Shown here: positions 45,258 to 57,459 of the stretch, piece after piece
How the letters are laid out: each line of letters starts with the position of its first letter
Position numbering within the stretch: position 1 is the first letter of the stretch
Assembly (NCBI GenBank): GCA_010015655.1
Contig: ML976808.1
Coordinates: 1 to 64,000 of the forward strand
Direction: 5' to 3'
Length of the DNA: 64,000 nucleotides
Origin: Bimuria novae-zelandiae CBS 107.79
Taxonomy: Eukaryota; Ascomycota; Dothideomycetes; Pleosporales; Didymosphaeriaceae
Notes under the pieces: model-generated
Seen by the model: only the letters and a program-made list of their open reading frames with translations
What the model was told of the DNA's origin: nothing
The model's database searches: none
Position numbers and translations under genes: made by a program

Positions 45258-47391
45258 GTGTTTCGCACCACCCAATGCACGCTACGGGCCAATGCACGCG
45301 GAACACCAAATCACTCTCACAACAACAATGAGTTTCTAAACCATGCACGATAGCTAAATTGTTCTAATAATTTATTATATAACTAAACAAACTGCTGCGA
45401 AAAAGATGTACTATTTGAATTTTAACAGAAGCTTAATATTGCGGCCACCCTGGGTCGTAATTACATGTAAAGGATTCTAGGTCTCCGTATCCTTAACCTA
45501 TGTAATAACCTAAACCTAGGCCGTTTTCTTCTATTATTTTAAAAGAGGCTTTAGGGCCTTCCTCTTTCCCTTTTAGGAAGGTTGTATAGCCTTTTTAGAG
45601 TTATCTTTCTTAATTCTTTGACGTTCCTAGGCAGCCTATTTCTTAGCCTTAATTTTTTTCTTCTCCTCCTTCTTCTTAACTTTTAACCTTTCTCTTTCTT
45701 CTTTCTCTTAAAGCTTAAGGACCTTCTATTAAGCCTTCTCTGCCTTTGTACAAGCTCTTTTAAGTTATTACTCTTTTTCTTCTTGTTTCTTAATCCTCTC
45801 ACGGAACCGGGCCTCCCTTATCTTTAAAAGTAACTAGAATACTACACTACCATGGTATTCCTTTCTCTATTAAAGGTCAAGAGTCTTGCTCTTCTTCTTG
45901 TGTTTCCTTATTAATAAAACAGCCTGCCGCAGGCCTTCTACTTTAGTATAGAGGAGGTTATTTTAAACTGTGGTATAGTAGAGTAAACGTTAAAGCTTCT
46001 AAATATCTTTACTACTCTAATTTTTAACTTAAGACTATACGATAGTTTTAATTTTGTGCTAGTCCTTCCTACTAAGTACTAAGGTAGAGCTCTCTCGTGA
46101 ATCTTAAGGTTCTAGAGTTAATTTAATGAATCTCTTAAGGATAACCTCTCCGTTGGTTAGCTATATACTAGTGGCCTTAAAAGCTTTAAGAATAAGCTCT
46201 TCTCTAAAGAAAGAGGTCCAGGCCTGCTAAAATAGAGGAAAGAAGTCTCCTTTAACTATTAGGACTAGTCCTTAGGCGTTATAAAGGTGTTTTGTAAGCG
46301 CGTTAGAGTAGTCTATTAAGAGAGGCTTAAATATTACTATATCTAGTGGTTAAAGCCTGTGAGTTGAATAAGGAGGAAATACTATAAGTAGAATTCAATT
46401 CTAGTTATAGTAGTTGATGAAATCTATTATAATATAAGATCTATAACTATCTAGGATAAGTAACCTCCATGCGCGTCTATCCTTTTAAGCCTTCTCTTTA
46501 GTGTATTAATTAAACACCTGTTCTAGCCATGCAAGGCCTATATCATTATTACTCTATTTATTTAGAGATAAGCTAATAAAGGCCTTATGTTTTCCTGCTC
46601 GTACGCCTTCTACCCAAGAGGATTAGATGGATAAGTTGGCTAAGGCAAAAAGAAGCCCGGGCGGGAGAGAGGATCTATCACCACATATACATGCTAACAA
46701 GGTTATCTACTCTTAATTCCTATCTTAAAGAGCTTCTTTTACTTCCTTTCTATCCTATATTGCTTTACTAAAGATCCTTTTGCTTCTTCTAATGATCCTA
46801 GTAAGGAAGCCTTTCTTATCTATATTGTACGAGTGCTGAGGCTGTATCTTGTATTCCTCTATTTTGTTATGCAGAAGTTGAAAGAATTGCTAATATTTAT
46901 CCCCTAAATTAGCTCTGTGTCGGTCACGGTCTATTCTAGCAGTCTAGTGTAATTCAATATTATTCTTGTGCCGGGCGATAAATTGGGTAACCTAGTTCTG
47001 GCCCGCGTCTTGTTTTGCTATCGTAGAGGCGAAATTTCGTACTATCTCCCTTGTAGGTTATAGCCGACGAGATGTAAGGCCTTCTATGTACTTTATAAGC
47101 TCTGCCTCTTGTTATGGGTTGAGCTTTTGGGTGTTAGAGATACGTGTTGTTCTTAAGGCTGTAATCCCTTTGTGCCGGCGTATTAGCGTTGTACGAATAA
47201 CACTATACTTTTTCGCAATTATCGCGTAAGAGAAAGTTTCGCATGGCTCTAGGGATTTAATTTCTTTAATTGCTTCGTTAATTGGATCTATATCGGTTGA
47301 GTTATAAGGCAGCGAAAATATGGTGTTAATTGAGGGGTAAAGTACTAGCGCGTGCATTGGCCCGTAGCGTGCATTGGGTGGTGCGAAACAC
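45258..47391 (-). mobile_element. pogo-like DNA transposon, second family (2134 bp)
   Basis: Inverted ends of 43 bp (GTGTTTCGCACCACCCAATG... at 45258-45300 and inverted at 47349-47391) are identical. TA flanks at 45256-45257 and 47392-47393. The ends and about 140 bp next to the left end are rich in CpA, that is unmutated, whereas the coding interior is RIP-degraded. It abuts pogo copy 2, with which it shares the middle TA. Confidence 0.93.
45600..47290 (-). pseudogene. pogo-type transposase relic (second family)
   Basis: On the minus strand the open piece 47357-47112 contains TDIDPINEAIKEIKSLEPCE and IAKKYSVIRTTLIRRHKGIT, the N-terminal helix-turn-helix of this family. The start is probably near 47290, where DPINEAIK lines up with the start of the pogo copies. 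Then follow a Tc5-type domain (FASTIAKQDAG, TQFIARHKNN) and the DDE core: SYNIDKKGFLTR, LLILDSYRSYII near 46440 and PLDIVIFKPLL near 46310. The C-terminus (45900-45600) is very rich in Lys and Glu, which makes the plus strand pyrimidine-rich. Stops are TAG or TAA. Confidence 0.85.
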
Positions 47392-47393
47392 TA

Positions 47394-49519
47394 CTATGCC
47401 TCGGCAGTCAGTGCAACACGTTAGTTAATGCAACACCCTAACAAGATCGCTCGGCCAGCAACATGAAGCTGCTGAGCTACCTATAATTAATATTATTACG
47501 AGATTTTCTGGATTTGGGGTCTCTAAGGCCTGTAGATAATTGCTAGCTACTTAGATTATCGATATCTACTTGGTGTTCTAATAATTCGGCCTCTGCGCGA
47601 CTGTGAGGCGGATGCAATAGATGAGGCCTTATTAACATCTATAGCCTTACGCTAAGGCTGTTTTTTCTTAATAAGCTTACTAGGAGGCTTTAAAGCCTTC
47701 TTGTTTACTAATTTAGATATTTTAATCTGTTTTTAAAGTTAACTTTATATCTTACAGGCCTATTACTTAAGGCGTTGCTTTATAGCCTTATTAGCCCTCT
47801 GCTTTGCGCGTGTATCTCTAGCAGCTACTTAAGTAACACGCCTCTCCTAGAGTAGCCTTATTTTAAGCTACTAACTAGCCTAACGTGCCTCTACTTGCTT
47901 ATGTTTTTAAAGCTATAGTTACTGCGCTTTAGCATCTTTTTCGTATAGACAATTACGTGCCCGCTAAACGCGATAGGGTGACACGAAAATAGATCCCCCT
48001 TAATCTTTATAAGGCTAATTAAAAGGCAAAGGCCTGCCTCGCTTTAAGCGTTTCTTTTAGATAGTTAGGGCCTTCCGTAGGCCCTAATTTTTATGCTCTG
48101 CAAGCTGTGCTCGTGCAGAGATTAAGTATATAGTTCGACTTAGCTTTTTAGCCACATTACTAGCCCCTACATTAATATAAGCTTTTAGAAGCCTATCGAT
48201 TTTCCTCTAATCTAATGCGCTAAGTACTAAGATTAAGCTTTCTTATAATTCTTGCTTAGGTACGTAATTGTTATTAAACCGCTTAAGGATAACTTCTAGA
48301 TATAGAGGTAATAGGCTAGTAGCCTTAAAGGCCCGGAGTATTAATAGCTGCCTTATAGTACTAACCTAGACCTTCTAAAATAAGCTAAAGAAGTCCCTTT
48401 TAGTAATAAAGGCTATTCCTAGGCTATCTTGTAAGAAGGCTGATAGCTCGTTTAAATATGCTGTTAATAGAGGCTTGAACATGCAGACATCTAGAGGCTG
48501 TAGCGTATAGGTCGAATGTAGTGGATAGATAGCTAACAGGATCTTATTACGATCGCAAAAGTCGATAAAATCTATAGTAACGTGAGATCTATAGCTATCG
48601 AGGATTAATAGTCGATATAATCGTCTAGCTTTTAACTTTGTAAGGCGATTAAACACCTGTTAAAGCCATGCAAGGCCTATCTGATTGTTTATCTAGCCAG
48701 ATTCTAATATAGTAATAAAGACTTGATAATGTTGAGGGTTGAGGTCCTCTATCCAACTTGATTGTATATCTGTAGAGGTGGCCTGATAGATTAGAGCTGG
48801 ATCTAGGGCAGATCCGTCGGCGCATATGCAAGCGATGATTGATATCCATTCACGGCTACCATCCTAAATAGCTTACCTTACTGCCTTGCTCTCGTACAGA
48901 GGTCTATCAAAGATCCTCTTTGAGCGGGAGGTGATGCCGAGCAGGCAGCCTTTTTCGTCCATATTGTATATATGCTAAGTCTCGATCTAATACTGGCCAA
49001 TCTTTTGCTGTAGAAGCTGAAAGTAGTCCTTATATTTGCCTAGGGAATTAGCTTTATGGCGATTGCTGTCGATGCCGATCGTCCATCGTGATATCAAGGA
49101 TTCAGGGTGGCGCCTCACAAAGCGATTAACCCATGATAAGCTAACCTCCTTTTTGGCTATAGTAGAGGTAAAGCTTTGTATTATTTGCCGTGTAGGAGGA
49201 AGGCCACGTTTAGTAAGGCCTCTAATATATCGTAGGAGCTCTAATTCTTGCTGTGGGCTGAGATTTCGACGTGTAGAGTTGGTATCTGCACGCGCCTGCG
49301 TGACGCCTTGGTGCCAGCGCGTCAATGTAGAAAGTACAACACCATATTCTTTTGCAATTTTTCTACATGAAAAAGATGCTCCTGGCTCTTGCGATTCGAT
49401 TGCTGTAATTGCTGCCTTGATTGGATCCATATTGGTGGGGATGCGGCGCGTGAAAGTTGGTACGTTGCATGGTGGGGTGTTGCATTGACTGACGTGTTGC
49501 ACTGACTGCCGAGGCACGG
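47394..49519 (-). mobile_element. pogo-like DNA transposon, copy 2 (2126 bp)
   Basis: Inverted ends CTATGCCTCGGCAGTCAGTG at 47394 and their mirror at 49519 are flanked by TA (47392-47393 and 49520-49521). The length is exactly that of copy 1 (5695-7820). This copy is less mutated at its 5' end and keeps longer open frames. Confidence 0.95.
47480..49430 (-). pseudogene. pogo/Fot1-type transposase relic, copy 2
   Basis: The start is ATG at 49430 (MDPIKAAITAIESQEPGASF), intact here but ATA in copy 1. The first 147 codons are open to a TAG at 48987-48989. They include CRKIAKEYGVVLSTLTRWHQ, a psq-type helix-turn-helix, and the Tc5-type domain with VNRFVRRHPESL. The DDE core follows, with a second open piece at 48656-48375 containing LLILDSYRSHVTIDF and LQPLDVCMFKPLL. 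The tail is lysine-rich. Because copies 1 and 2 carry different RIP changes, many damaged positions in one are readable in the other. The plus-strand frame 49036-49488 is its shadow. Confidence 0.92.
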
Positions 49520-49521
49520 TA

Positions 49522-49914
49522 CGCACTCGCTTGTAAAACACGTTACACAACAATGAGTAAACGCACTAGCGCGAACACACCGCCGCAGTAACCACTCACG
49601 GCAAGGACATGAAATCGGACACGCGAGAACGGAACTAGTAAGAGGTTCATGACGGCGAGAGGATCGCAAGCAGACAACAAAACAATCGCGAAGCTACACA
49701 AACAAGATAAGACGCGGAAATTTTTTTTTACCCTCGACGGAGGGAAGGGAGGTATGTAATAGGCTACGCCCAGTTATTGCCTCGGATCCTTGACCCTCGG
49801 TTATGCGAACCCCAGATATATAAGTTCGACGCCCGAAGCTTAACTTCGGACTCTCTATCGAATTTATAAGTATTCTTCTGGCACCTTTGGCTCCTTGAGC
49901 ACCCAGCCCCTTAC
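49522..49914 (+). mobile_element. 3' end of an LTR retrotransposon (polypurine tract plus LTR)
   Basis: Unmutated sequence. GGAGGGAAGGGAGG at about 49738-49751 is a polypurine tract directly before TGTAATAGGCTACGCCC. The likely LTR runs 49752-49914 and ends CCAGCCCCTTACA. It has a TATA-like ATATATAAG at about 49817. Upstream 49522-49737 would be the last part of the interior; I recognise no protein in it. The 5' part is missing, and no target duplication or second LTR was found. A solo LTR in the opposite orientation is less likely because of the purine tract. The minus-strand open frame 49694-49927 is a chance fusion. Confidence 0.5.
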
Positions 49915-52900
49915 AATCGCCACTCACCGCGTAACCCTTATAATATCGTGTTATAAATATAACTATACTATTTTTAATAAATATATTCTAGTGCTTTTCC
50001 TTTACGGTATTACTATGCCATATGCTCGCAATCTCGGGCCCTTTACTAGGTTATCTACTTATTTAATACGTTAATATAATTAACTTTTTATAAAAAACTA
50101 TTATATAGTTTATGTATTACTCTACTTTCTATTAATTAACGCCGCTCTGCGATACAGGCTTAATAAATTAGTCTTATAATTACGGGTTCTACATAATATA
50201 ATCTAATAACTACTCTTATCTATTAGTAGGTAAACGCGTCCGCTTGTCTTATAAAAAATTCTAACTAGGTTATTTATTTATTAAATTATCTTATAACTGC
50301 TTCTACGGGATGCAAGGCACAGGTTTAGGGTAATAGTTTTTAAATAATAATTTATTAGTTAATAACTATCGTGTTTCTACCACTAATTTGTATACTATAC
50401 TATAAAACTACGCTATATTAAACTAGATATCTTTATATAATAACTTATCGCGTTTAGCCTACTTGACGTGACCGTGTGCGATGGTGTTATAATAAATCTT
50501 TAACCCGTATATCTATAAATCTAATATTTATTACATTAGTCCGTAACTACCTCGTACTATAAATTGGTTTATTATATCTTATATAAATTATAAATATCCT
50601 TTCTAAGGGGTTCTCGTGTTGTTATTATTACTACTACTATTACTACTATTATCGCTATTACTACCGCTATTACTACCGTATTTCTTATTATTAGGTAGTA
50701 ATATCTCTAATGCCTTCTACACCACCATAATACAGCCTACCTTAATTATAACTAATAAAATTTATAAATACTAATTAGGCCCTTTTTATTTACTCTTGCG
50801 TACGCCCAACACTACTAATATATACACTAACGGGTTATTATACTCTTAGTAGGTAACTAACTAGTCTAATAATGTAATATAAAACTGTAAACACGCCTAC
50901 TAAATAGAAAATAATATAGGGGTTTCTTTTATTTTATTTTTTTTCTTCTTCTTCCTCTCTTTCTTTCATGTCTTATTTTTATTCTTATTCTTATTCTTGT
51001 TCTTCCTCTTCTTCTTTTTTATCTACTTCTATTTTATTAATTTCTTTATCCTCCTTATTCTTCTTACTGACTACTTATATAAATATATCCTATGCCTGTT
51101 TCTGCTCGCGCGTAAAATAGTATTTTAGGCGTTCCTATATATGCTCTCGCTAGGTGCGTACAAAAAATATTAATATCTACTACTATAGCTAGACGTGCTT
51201 AATAATTAATGCCTTATTTATATATAGTTATAATAGCTAGAATAATATCTAATACTTCTCCTTGCGAATAGCCTCCAACCGTATAAATAGGCTAATATAG
51301 TAGATAATTAACTTTTAGCTATATTATACTAATTTATTTATGGCTACCTATATCCCTACCTCTATAGTTTTAAGTAGGTTACTATTAGCCACGGACTGCT
51401 TAATACACGCTAATAAATTAGGCCTTTATAATCCCTTTAAATATAGTATTTACTAGGTTTACTCTAACTATAGGTTAACCTTATCTTACTTACTATCCTA
51501 AATTATATTATAGGTAGTATCCTATACGCTCGCCTATACTTCCTTTATCTCCTAGTATAATTACTACTATACCGTCTTTTTATTAGCGGGAACTATATTA
51601 GCCTTATTTAACACTTGAAAATACTATAAACCAGGGGCCTATACTAATAATTACTAGTAATAAATAGTCTTATACGCCTATTTAATGCGTTATTAAATTT
51701 TCTTTTTTACTACTAGGCTTAGACGTCCCTTTCTTTACCCTATAGACTAATTATAAACAATTCGCTAGTGCTTCTATACTAACTTACTACTTTTAAATAC
51801 TTATTAATACTTTCCTAGTTCTAATTAATATAATTATCTATCTATAAACACAGGCAACTTAGAAATAGGGTAAATTATTATATTAGGTACCTTAACTTTA
51901 CTAGCATACTATACTAACCTACTCTAACTATCTACTTCTTATATAACAAACTAGACATCCTTATATAATAACTTATATGTCTTTATTAAATAGCATGCGA
52001 TATAGGTAGACAACACGCTATAATAGCACTTCTTATATATAGCTAAGTAATACTCTTATAAATAATTAAAATACGTGGCTATAGTAATAATACACCTTAA
52101 TACACGCTCGCTATAGGTTTTTTTTTAAACTAACTTTTTTTTTTTAGATTACGTTGTCGCGTTCTCTATTCTAACCTGTCCTATCCATACTAAATAGGGG
52201 AAACTAGAGTGTAACCTAAATATAATTCCTAGGCCCTAATATAGCGAATAACGTTTCGCGTAATACTATAGGCTTTTAATAAAATATAATAAAATAGTAA
52301 TTTTGCGTGCGCGCAACGCATTAATATATTTATTAAATAGTTACGTAAAATAGGTTATAGGCTATCGTGTATATAGTAGTTAGACTCTAGTTTCCTAATA
52401 GTACTTAACCTAACTACTATCCTCTATTCTACTACTACTACGCCTACCTTATATCCTTCTTTTTTATTCTTTTTAAAGCCTTAAAGGATTCTATAGGTAG
52501 TGCGCGTAGTTTTCCTGCCTCTTATAATAATTATATTTAATACTACTAGGCCCTATCTAAAGCCTATAAGCAACTCCTATTTAGTTAAGGCTTATAACTA
52601 AGCTAAAGCACGCCTAAGTTTAGTATAGGCTAGCTAATTTTAGAAAACAGTTGTATTAACTATAAACCTATATTAATTACGCTATTAATAATAGCAGGTA
52701 TTATGTTAATTTAAGACACGCTACTAGTTAACGTAGTAAAGCCTAAAGTCTAGGAGATATTAGTCTCTACTATTATATCCCTTTTCTAAGGTATTAATAT
52801 AAAACTACCTTTTATATAATTAAGCTATTAAGAAACTTTGCGTAGATTATTATCCCCTTTCTCTACTACCTCGTCTCTTAAACGCTAGTAACTAGACTCT

Positions 52901-52920
52901 ATAACTAAATTTCTATCTTC
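49915..52920 (-). pseudogene. RIP-degraded relic A of a large repeated fungal gene (OrsD/RecQ-helicase-associated type suspected)
   Basis: The sequence is very AT-rich and its plus-strand frames are meaningless. On the minus strand near 49990-49920, NIFIKNSIVIFITRYYKGYA is followed by VSGD, where the LTR interrupts. This resembles a conserved block (NIFIEDG.VV.VTRYHKGY) that I remember from large, multi-copy fungal proteins linked to OrsD (DUF3505) and RecQ-like helicase domains. The family name is from memory only. Relic B (54260-64000) shows the same blocks. The region 50934-51060 is a long pyrimidine tract, i.e. a Lys/Glu-rich segment on the minus strand. The N-terminal side fades out near 52920. 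Confidence 0.45.
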
Positions 52921-54060
52921 TACCCTAGTGCCAGATTTCGAACCCGCGCTTGCGAAGCCGGGCAAGTATATTTTTAAAATCTTTAATAATAATTATCGTG
53001 TAGACCGGGAACGGGAGAAGAAGCAAGCCTAGTAGTAAAAATACTATAGTAAACTTCTTAAGTAAGTAAAGTTAGCTAGGACTAAGGAGAAATTCGCGTA
53101 TAACGCTATTAAGGTAAAAGACTATACTTAAATTATATAGGTAATTAAGTAGCCTGCTAGAAAAGATAGTAACTTCTACTAAGAAATTATATTACCCTAC
53201 TATACTACTTTTAATACGCTAACTAAGGCTCGTGCGATTAGTAATTTATTAATTTAATAAAACGTTACTATCTTCTTATAAACCTAGCAGGACCGTGGAA
53301 TGTCTATTCCTAAATATACTTTAGCTATTACTAGCACTACTATATTAACGTAGGTTACTATAGCGCTACTACGTAATTTAAATTACGCCTTCTAGTATAC
53401 CTAGTATATAAGCTAGATCTGCGAGCTACGTGTTAAAGTTATAATTATTAAGTATTACTAGGCTATAGTATTTCTTAGTTATACCTACGCGAAGAAGGCA
53501 TCCTAGTTAGGGATTAATAAAATAGGCTTTAAATATACTAAAACCTAGGCTATTAATACGCTACGTAAACTTATTAATCTAGTAGGCGTACCTAAGAGAA
53601 GGAGGGCGTTCTAGAAATAGCTAAATATAACTAGTTACTAGTATTAGCTCGCAGAAACGCTAGGCTAGGGAAGCCTCTGCCTAATACCTAAAAACGTTAT
53701 AAATATATAGGTAAGAAACTACGCGACTAACGCGTAACTACTCTAGCTATAACTAATCTAGCGTGTAAATTCTAACGCCTACGCTGCGAGCAAAGCCCTA
53801 AATACGTAAATTAAAAAAGATAGTTTAAATAGTAGTGCTATCTAGGGCTAAAAAAAGTTTTATATTAAGTAAAATAGCGCTGCTCGCGAGATTAAGGATG
53901 TAGTTAATAGTAATAATAAAGAAAGTAGTAATAAAGAGCTTACGTAATTAAGGAGTTCCTCGCAACGCCTATAATAGCTAACCTTACTTAAGTTAATAAG
54001 GCTATAGTAGGCTATTTAGTTTAAAAGAATTAGCATATATAGTATAAATAGGAGTTATTT
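52921..54060 (+). pseudogene. Unrecognised RIP-degraded coding relic
   Basis: From about 52970 to 54060 one plus-strand frame can be read for over 300 codons with TAG or TAA as almost the only interruptions. Readable pieces include LARTKEKFAYNAIKVKDYT, TLTKARAISNLLI, QDRGMSIPKYTLAITSTTIL, LINLVGVPKRRRAF and NSNAYAASKALNT. The even spacing of TAG codons where Trp or Gln would fit argues for a former gene hit by RIP, not chance. I do not recognise the family. It lies between the two copies of the large relic and in the opposite orientation, so it may be a companion gene of that repeat. Confidence 0.45.
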
Positions 54061-54259
54061 ATTAGAAATTATACTAAGCCCTTGCTTCTAGTTAATATAT
54101 ATTCTATGTCATGTCTATGCGTAATTACACCTAGGGCTAAGTATAATAGTTAGGCATTTATAGCGCGTCTAACTTATCCTTATTAATTCTAACGCGTAAC
54201 CCTAACCACATCCACCCTATTAATTAGTATTATATAAATTATATAAAAGGTGTAACTTA
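54061..54259. other. AT-rich spacer
   Basis: RIP-degraded, AT-rich sequence between the plus-strand relic and relic B. I see no gene or repeat boundary in it. Confidence 0.4.
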
Positions 54260-56882
54260 GCCTTCACTTTTATATACTTAAATTTTAGAAGAATTAATCC
54301 GCGGGATCCTTAATAGTCTAACCCTTAAAGTTACTAAATAGTTCTTCTTTTTATAGAGGTGCATGCTATAAAATACCCGCATCCTATATAGTTTAGAATA
54401 TAGGGTTAAATAGTATTAGGGTTTATACTATTTAGAGCCCTGGGTTAGAACGTCGCTATCTTACCTACTATACGCTATAACTACTTACTAGCATCTATCT
54501 TCCTTAACTACTTTTATTACTTTATCCATGCCTTATTTACTTTACTCTTAAATAGCGCCTACTTTCGCTTTTTACTATATGCCTCCTCTTAGCTATTTAG
54601 GTTAAACCCTAAAAACTAGTGCCAATTTATGCTTAACACCTAAAACTACTCGTACCTACTTACTATGGCTCTAGCCTATTTTATAATACCTCGTATATAT
54701 ACTATGCCTGCCACATGCCCCGTGTGCCTGGCCTATAAATTAGCTACTAATTTTACTATATTATCCTTATTTTATACCTTTCTTTTGTCTCCCTTTTTTT
54801 TTAGCTAGAACATCGTGGAGCCGCGTAAAAACTATTAGCTAATACTAATACCAATCTCGCGGTAAATTATAATTATTAATAATTATTTTAAACTAACGCT
54901 AGTCTCGTGCTTTAATACCTTATAAAATTAATTACTAGTCTACTTGCGCCCCTTAGGATTAGCTAGTTATATATATAATAAAATAGCTTTCTTCTTTTAT
55001 ACTATTATCTCTATCTGCTACTAGAATAGTAATACTAACTATAAGTAATATACTACTAGCTCGCTAACCTTACGTAGTAAATACTAGTAAATAATCTTAA
55101 CGCTACTACTAATAGTATATCCCTTATAGTATCTTATTACAAACACTATTTTACTATTCTTAATAAATACGTTATAGTGGCCCCCATTAACTATATTACT
55201 ATACCGAATGCTTATTATCTCTAGACTTCTGACTAACTATTTGCTAATAATATATATTAGCATAATTAACTTCTTCTAAAAGGTAATTACATAATTTATA
55301 TATTACTTAACCTCTTACTAATTAACCCCTAAACGGGTTCTTAGCTTTGTAAACTAGCGCTTAATCCACTCTATCTAGCCAATTTACTTAGCTAACTACT
55401 ACTATTTATTTATAGGCAACCAGGTGCGCTAGTCTTTTAAAAAATTCTATAAAGACTACTTATTAGTTAGGTTATCGCGTAAATTCTTCTACGGGATGCT
55501 AGAAACGGGTTCTATAAACTTACTATTACTAAATAATAATTTATTTATTAATAATTATTACGTCTTTTCCCTTAACCCGTGCACTATACTATAGAACTAG
55601 GCTATAGTAAACTACACCTCCTTATATAATAGCTTATTCTACTCTACCTACTCTACATGGCTGCGTAACGTTATATTATAATGGATCTTTAGCCCGTATA
55701 TTTATAGATCTAATATTTACTACATTAGACTATAGCTACCCTATACTATAAACTTATCTATTATTTACTAGACGTGCTATAAATACTTTTTTAGCCTATT
55801 TTATTACTACATGCTTTTACTCTTACTCCTATATATACTATTACTATTTATATTATCCTTTAATAATACTAATAATTCTAACGCCTGCTGCACGACTATA
55901 AACTAGGTAATTTTAATTATAGTAAATAATATAGGTAAGTACTACTTAGCGTCCTTCTACCTATTCTCTTTAACCCCTAGTATAACTAATACACATACTA
56001 ACAGGCTATCGTATTTCTTATAAGTAATAGACTAGCTTAATAATATAATATAAAATGCCAAACACGCCTTCTTAATCTATAATAATATTTTTAGCTTACT
56101 AATAGTTTTTAACTTCTTTACCTACTTCTTCTTTACCTCTTTTTACTCTTTTTTTACCTATCATACTACGCTATCTACGTTTATTATTTTTTTATTTAAA
56201 CCTGCCTTTAGTTCCTCTTCCTCCTTATCTACTCCCCTAGCTACTTTTACTAACGCCTTCCACGCCTCGCGCTACTACTACCTAAACTAGTACTTAGGGC
56301 TCTTTTACGTGTGCTCTTATTAGCTTTACTAAAAAAATATTAATATTTACTTCTATAGCTAGGCGTGGTTACTAATTAACTTTTTATCTATATATAGCTA
56401 TAATAGTTAGAATCGTGTTTAGTACTTCTCTATTTAAATGGCTTTTAACCGCATGAATATTCCCGTGCGATAGATAATAGACCCCTAGCTAAATTACGCT
56501 ACTCTATCTATAGCTTTTTATATAATAGCTACTACTAGCTTTTCCTTTACTTTAGGCTCTTTTACGCTTGCTAATAACTTAGGCTATTTTATACTTTCTA
56601 AATACGCTATTTATCTTATTTACTTAAGCTATAAGTTTACCTTATCCCGCGTTTTATTTTAAATTATTATCTTAGCCTGCTTTTGCAAGTTAGCCTATAT
56701 CTTATTTATATTTTTAATAACCCGCGCCTATCCTATCTCGCTATTTATAAGATTAGGCGTAGAATTGGCTTAGTAGACTTTAAAATACTACGATTTAGGG
56801 CCCTAAATAAATAATTACTAGTAATAGATAGCCTTATAACCTTACTTATTACGTAACTATATACCTTTTTATCTTATATAGC

Positions 56883-57132
56883 TGTCTGCACTGCCTCGCC
56901 TTCCGCGCTAAGGAAACTGTGTAACCCAATCATACCCTTGTACCCCCTCACTTCTAGTTAACCTAATACTATACCGAAACCCCTTCGCCTCCACACCACC
57001 TGGTACTCGCTCACATCCACGAGAACTGGAAGGAAGGTATATAGAACTATTACAGAATACACAGACAATACAGACACTAGATACCAAAGACAGAGAGTTA
57101 CTTGTTCATTCCTTGCTACCTGTGAACCGACA
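56883..57132 (+). repeat. Copia D 5' LTR
   Basis: Begins TGTCTGCACTGCCTCGCC and ends GTGAACCGACA, with TATATAGAACTATT inside. It matches 62819-63068 with only a few C/T differences. Confidence 0.95.
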
Positions 57133-57459
57133 CTAATCAGTGGTTACCCTCACAGTTAATGCTATAAGAGATAACTATAGATAGCAAGGAGAACTAGAAG
57201 AGACACAACGAGGGGTATAGTAATACCCTAAACCGTGTGCTAACGAGACCCTAAGCGTTTACCTAGGTCTCCGCGTTTATTACGCCTTCGCCGGAAGCTT
57301 GCGCGTTGTAGCCTACCACTAAGTAATAAGAACTCTAAGCGTTTACCTAAGTCCTTGTCCATCACGCTCTACAGTACCCGCTACTAATAGTACTATTAAT
57401 AAACCTGCGTCTCACTCTCTTAAAGAGACGCCTTACGACCCCTAAATCGCTTTCCCACG

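Noticed and set aside
45640..45830. Pyrimidine-rich tract as a possible microsatellite or regulatory region
   Set aside because: It is the complement of the Lys/Glu-rich C-terminus of the pogo transposase.
49694..49927. 77-codon minus-strand open frame
   Set aside because: It joins relic A to the reverse complement of an LTR; no coherent protein.
52926..52965. tRNA-like B box (GGTTCGAAATC on the minus strand)
   Set aside because: No paired T stem, acceptor stem or A box could be drawn around it.
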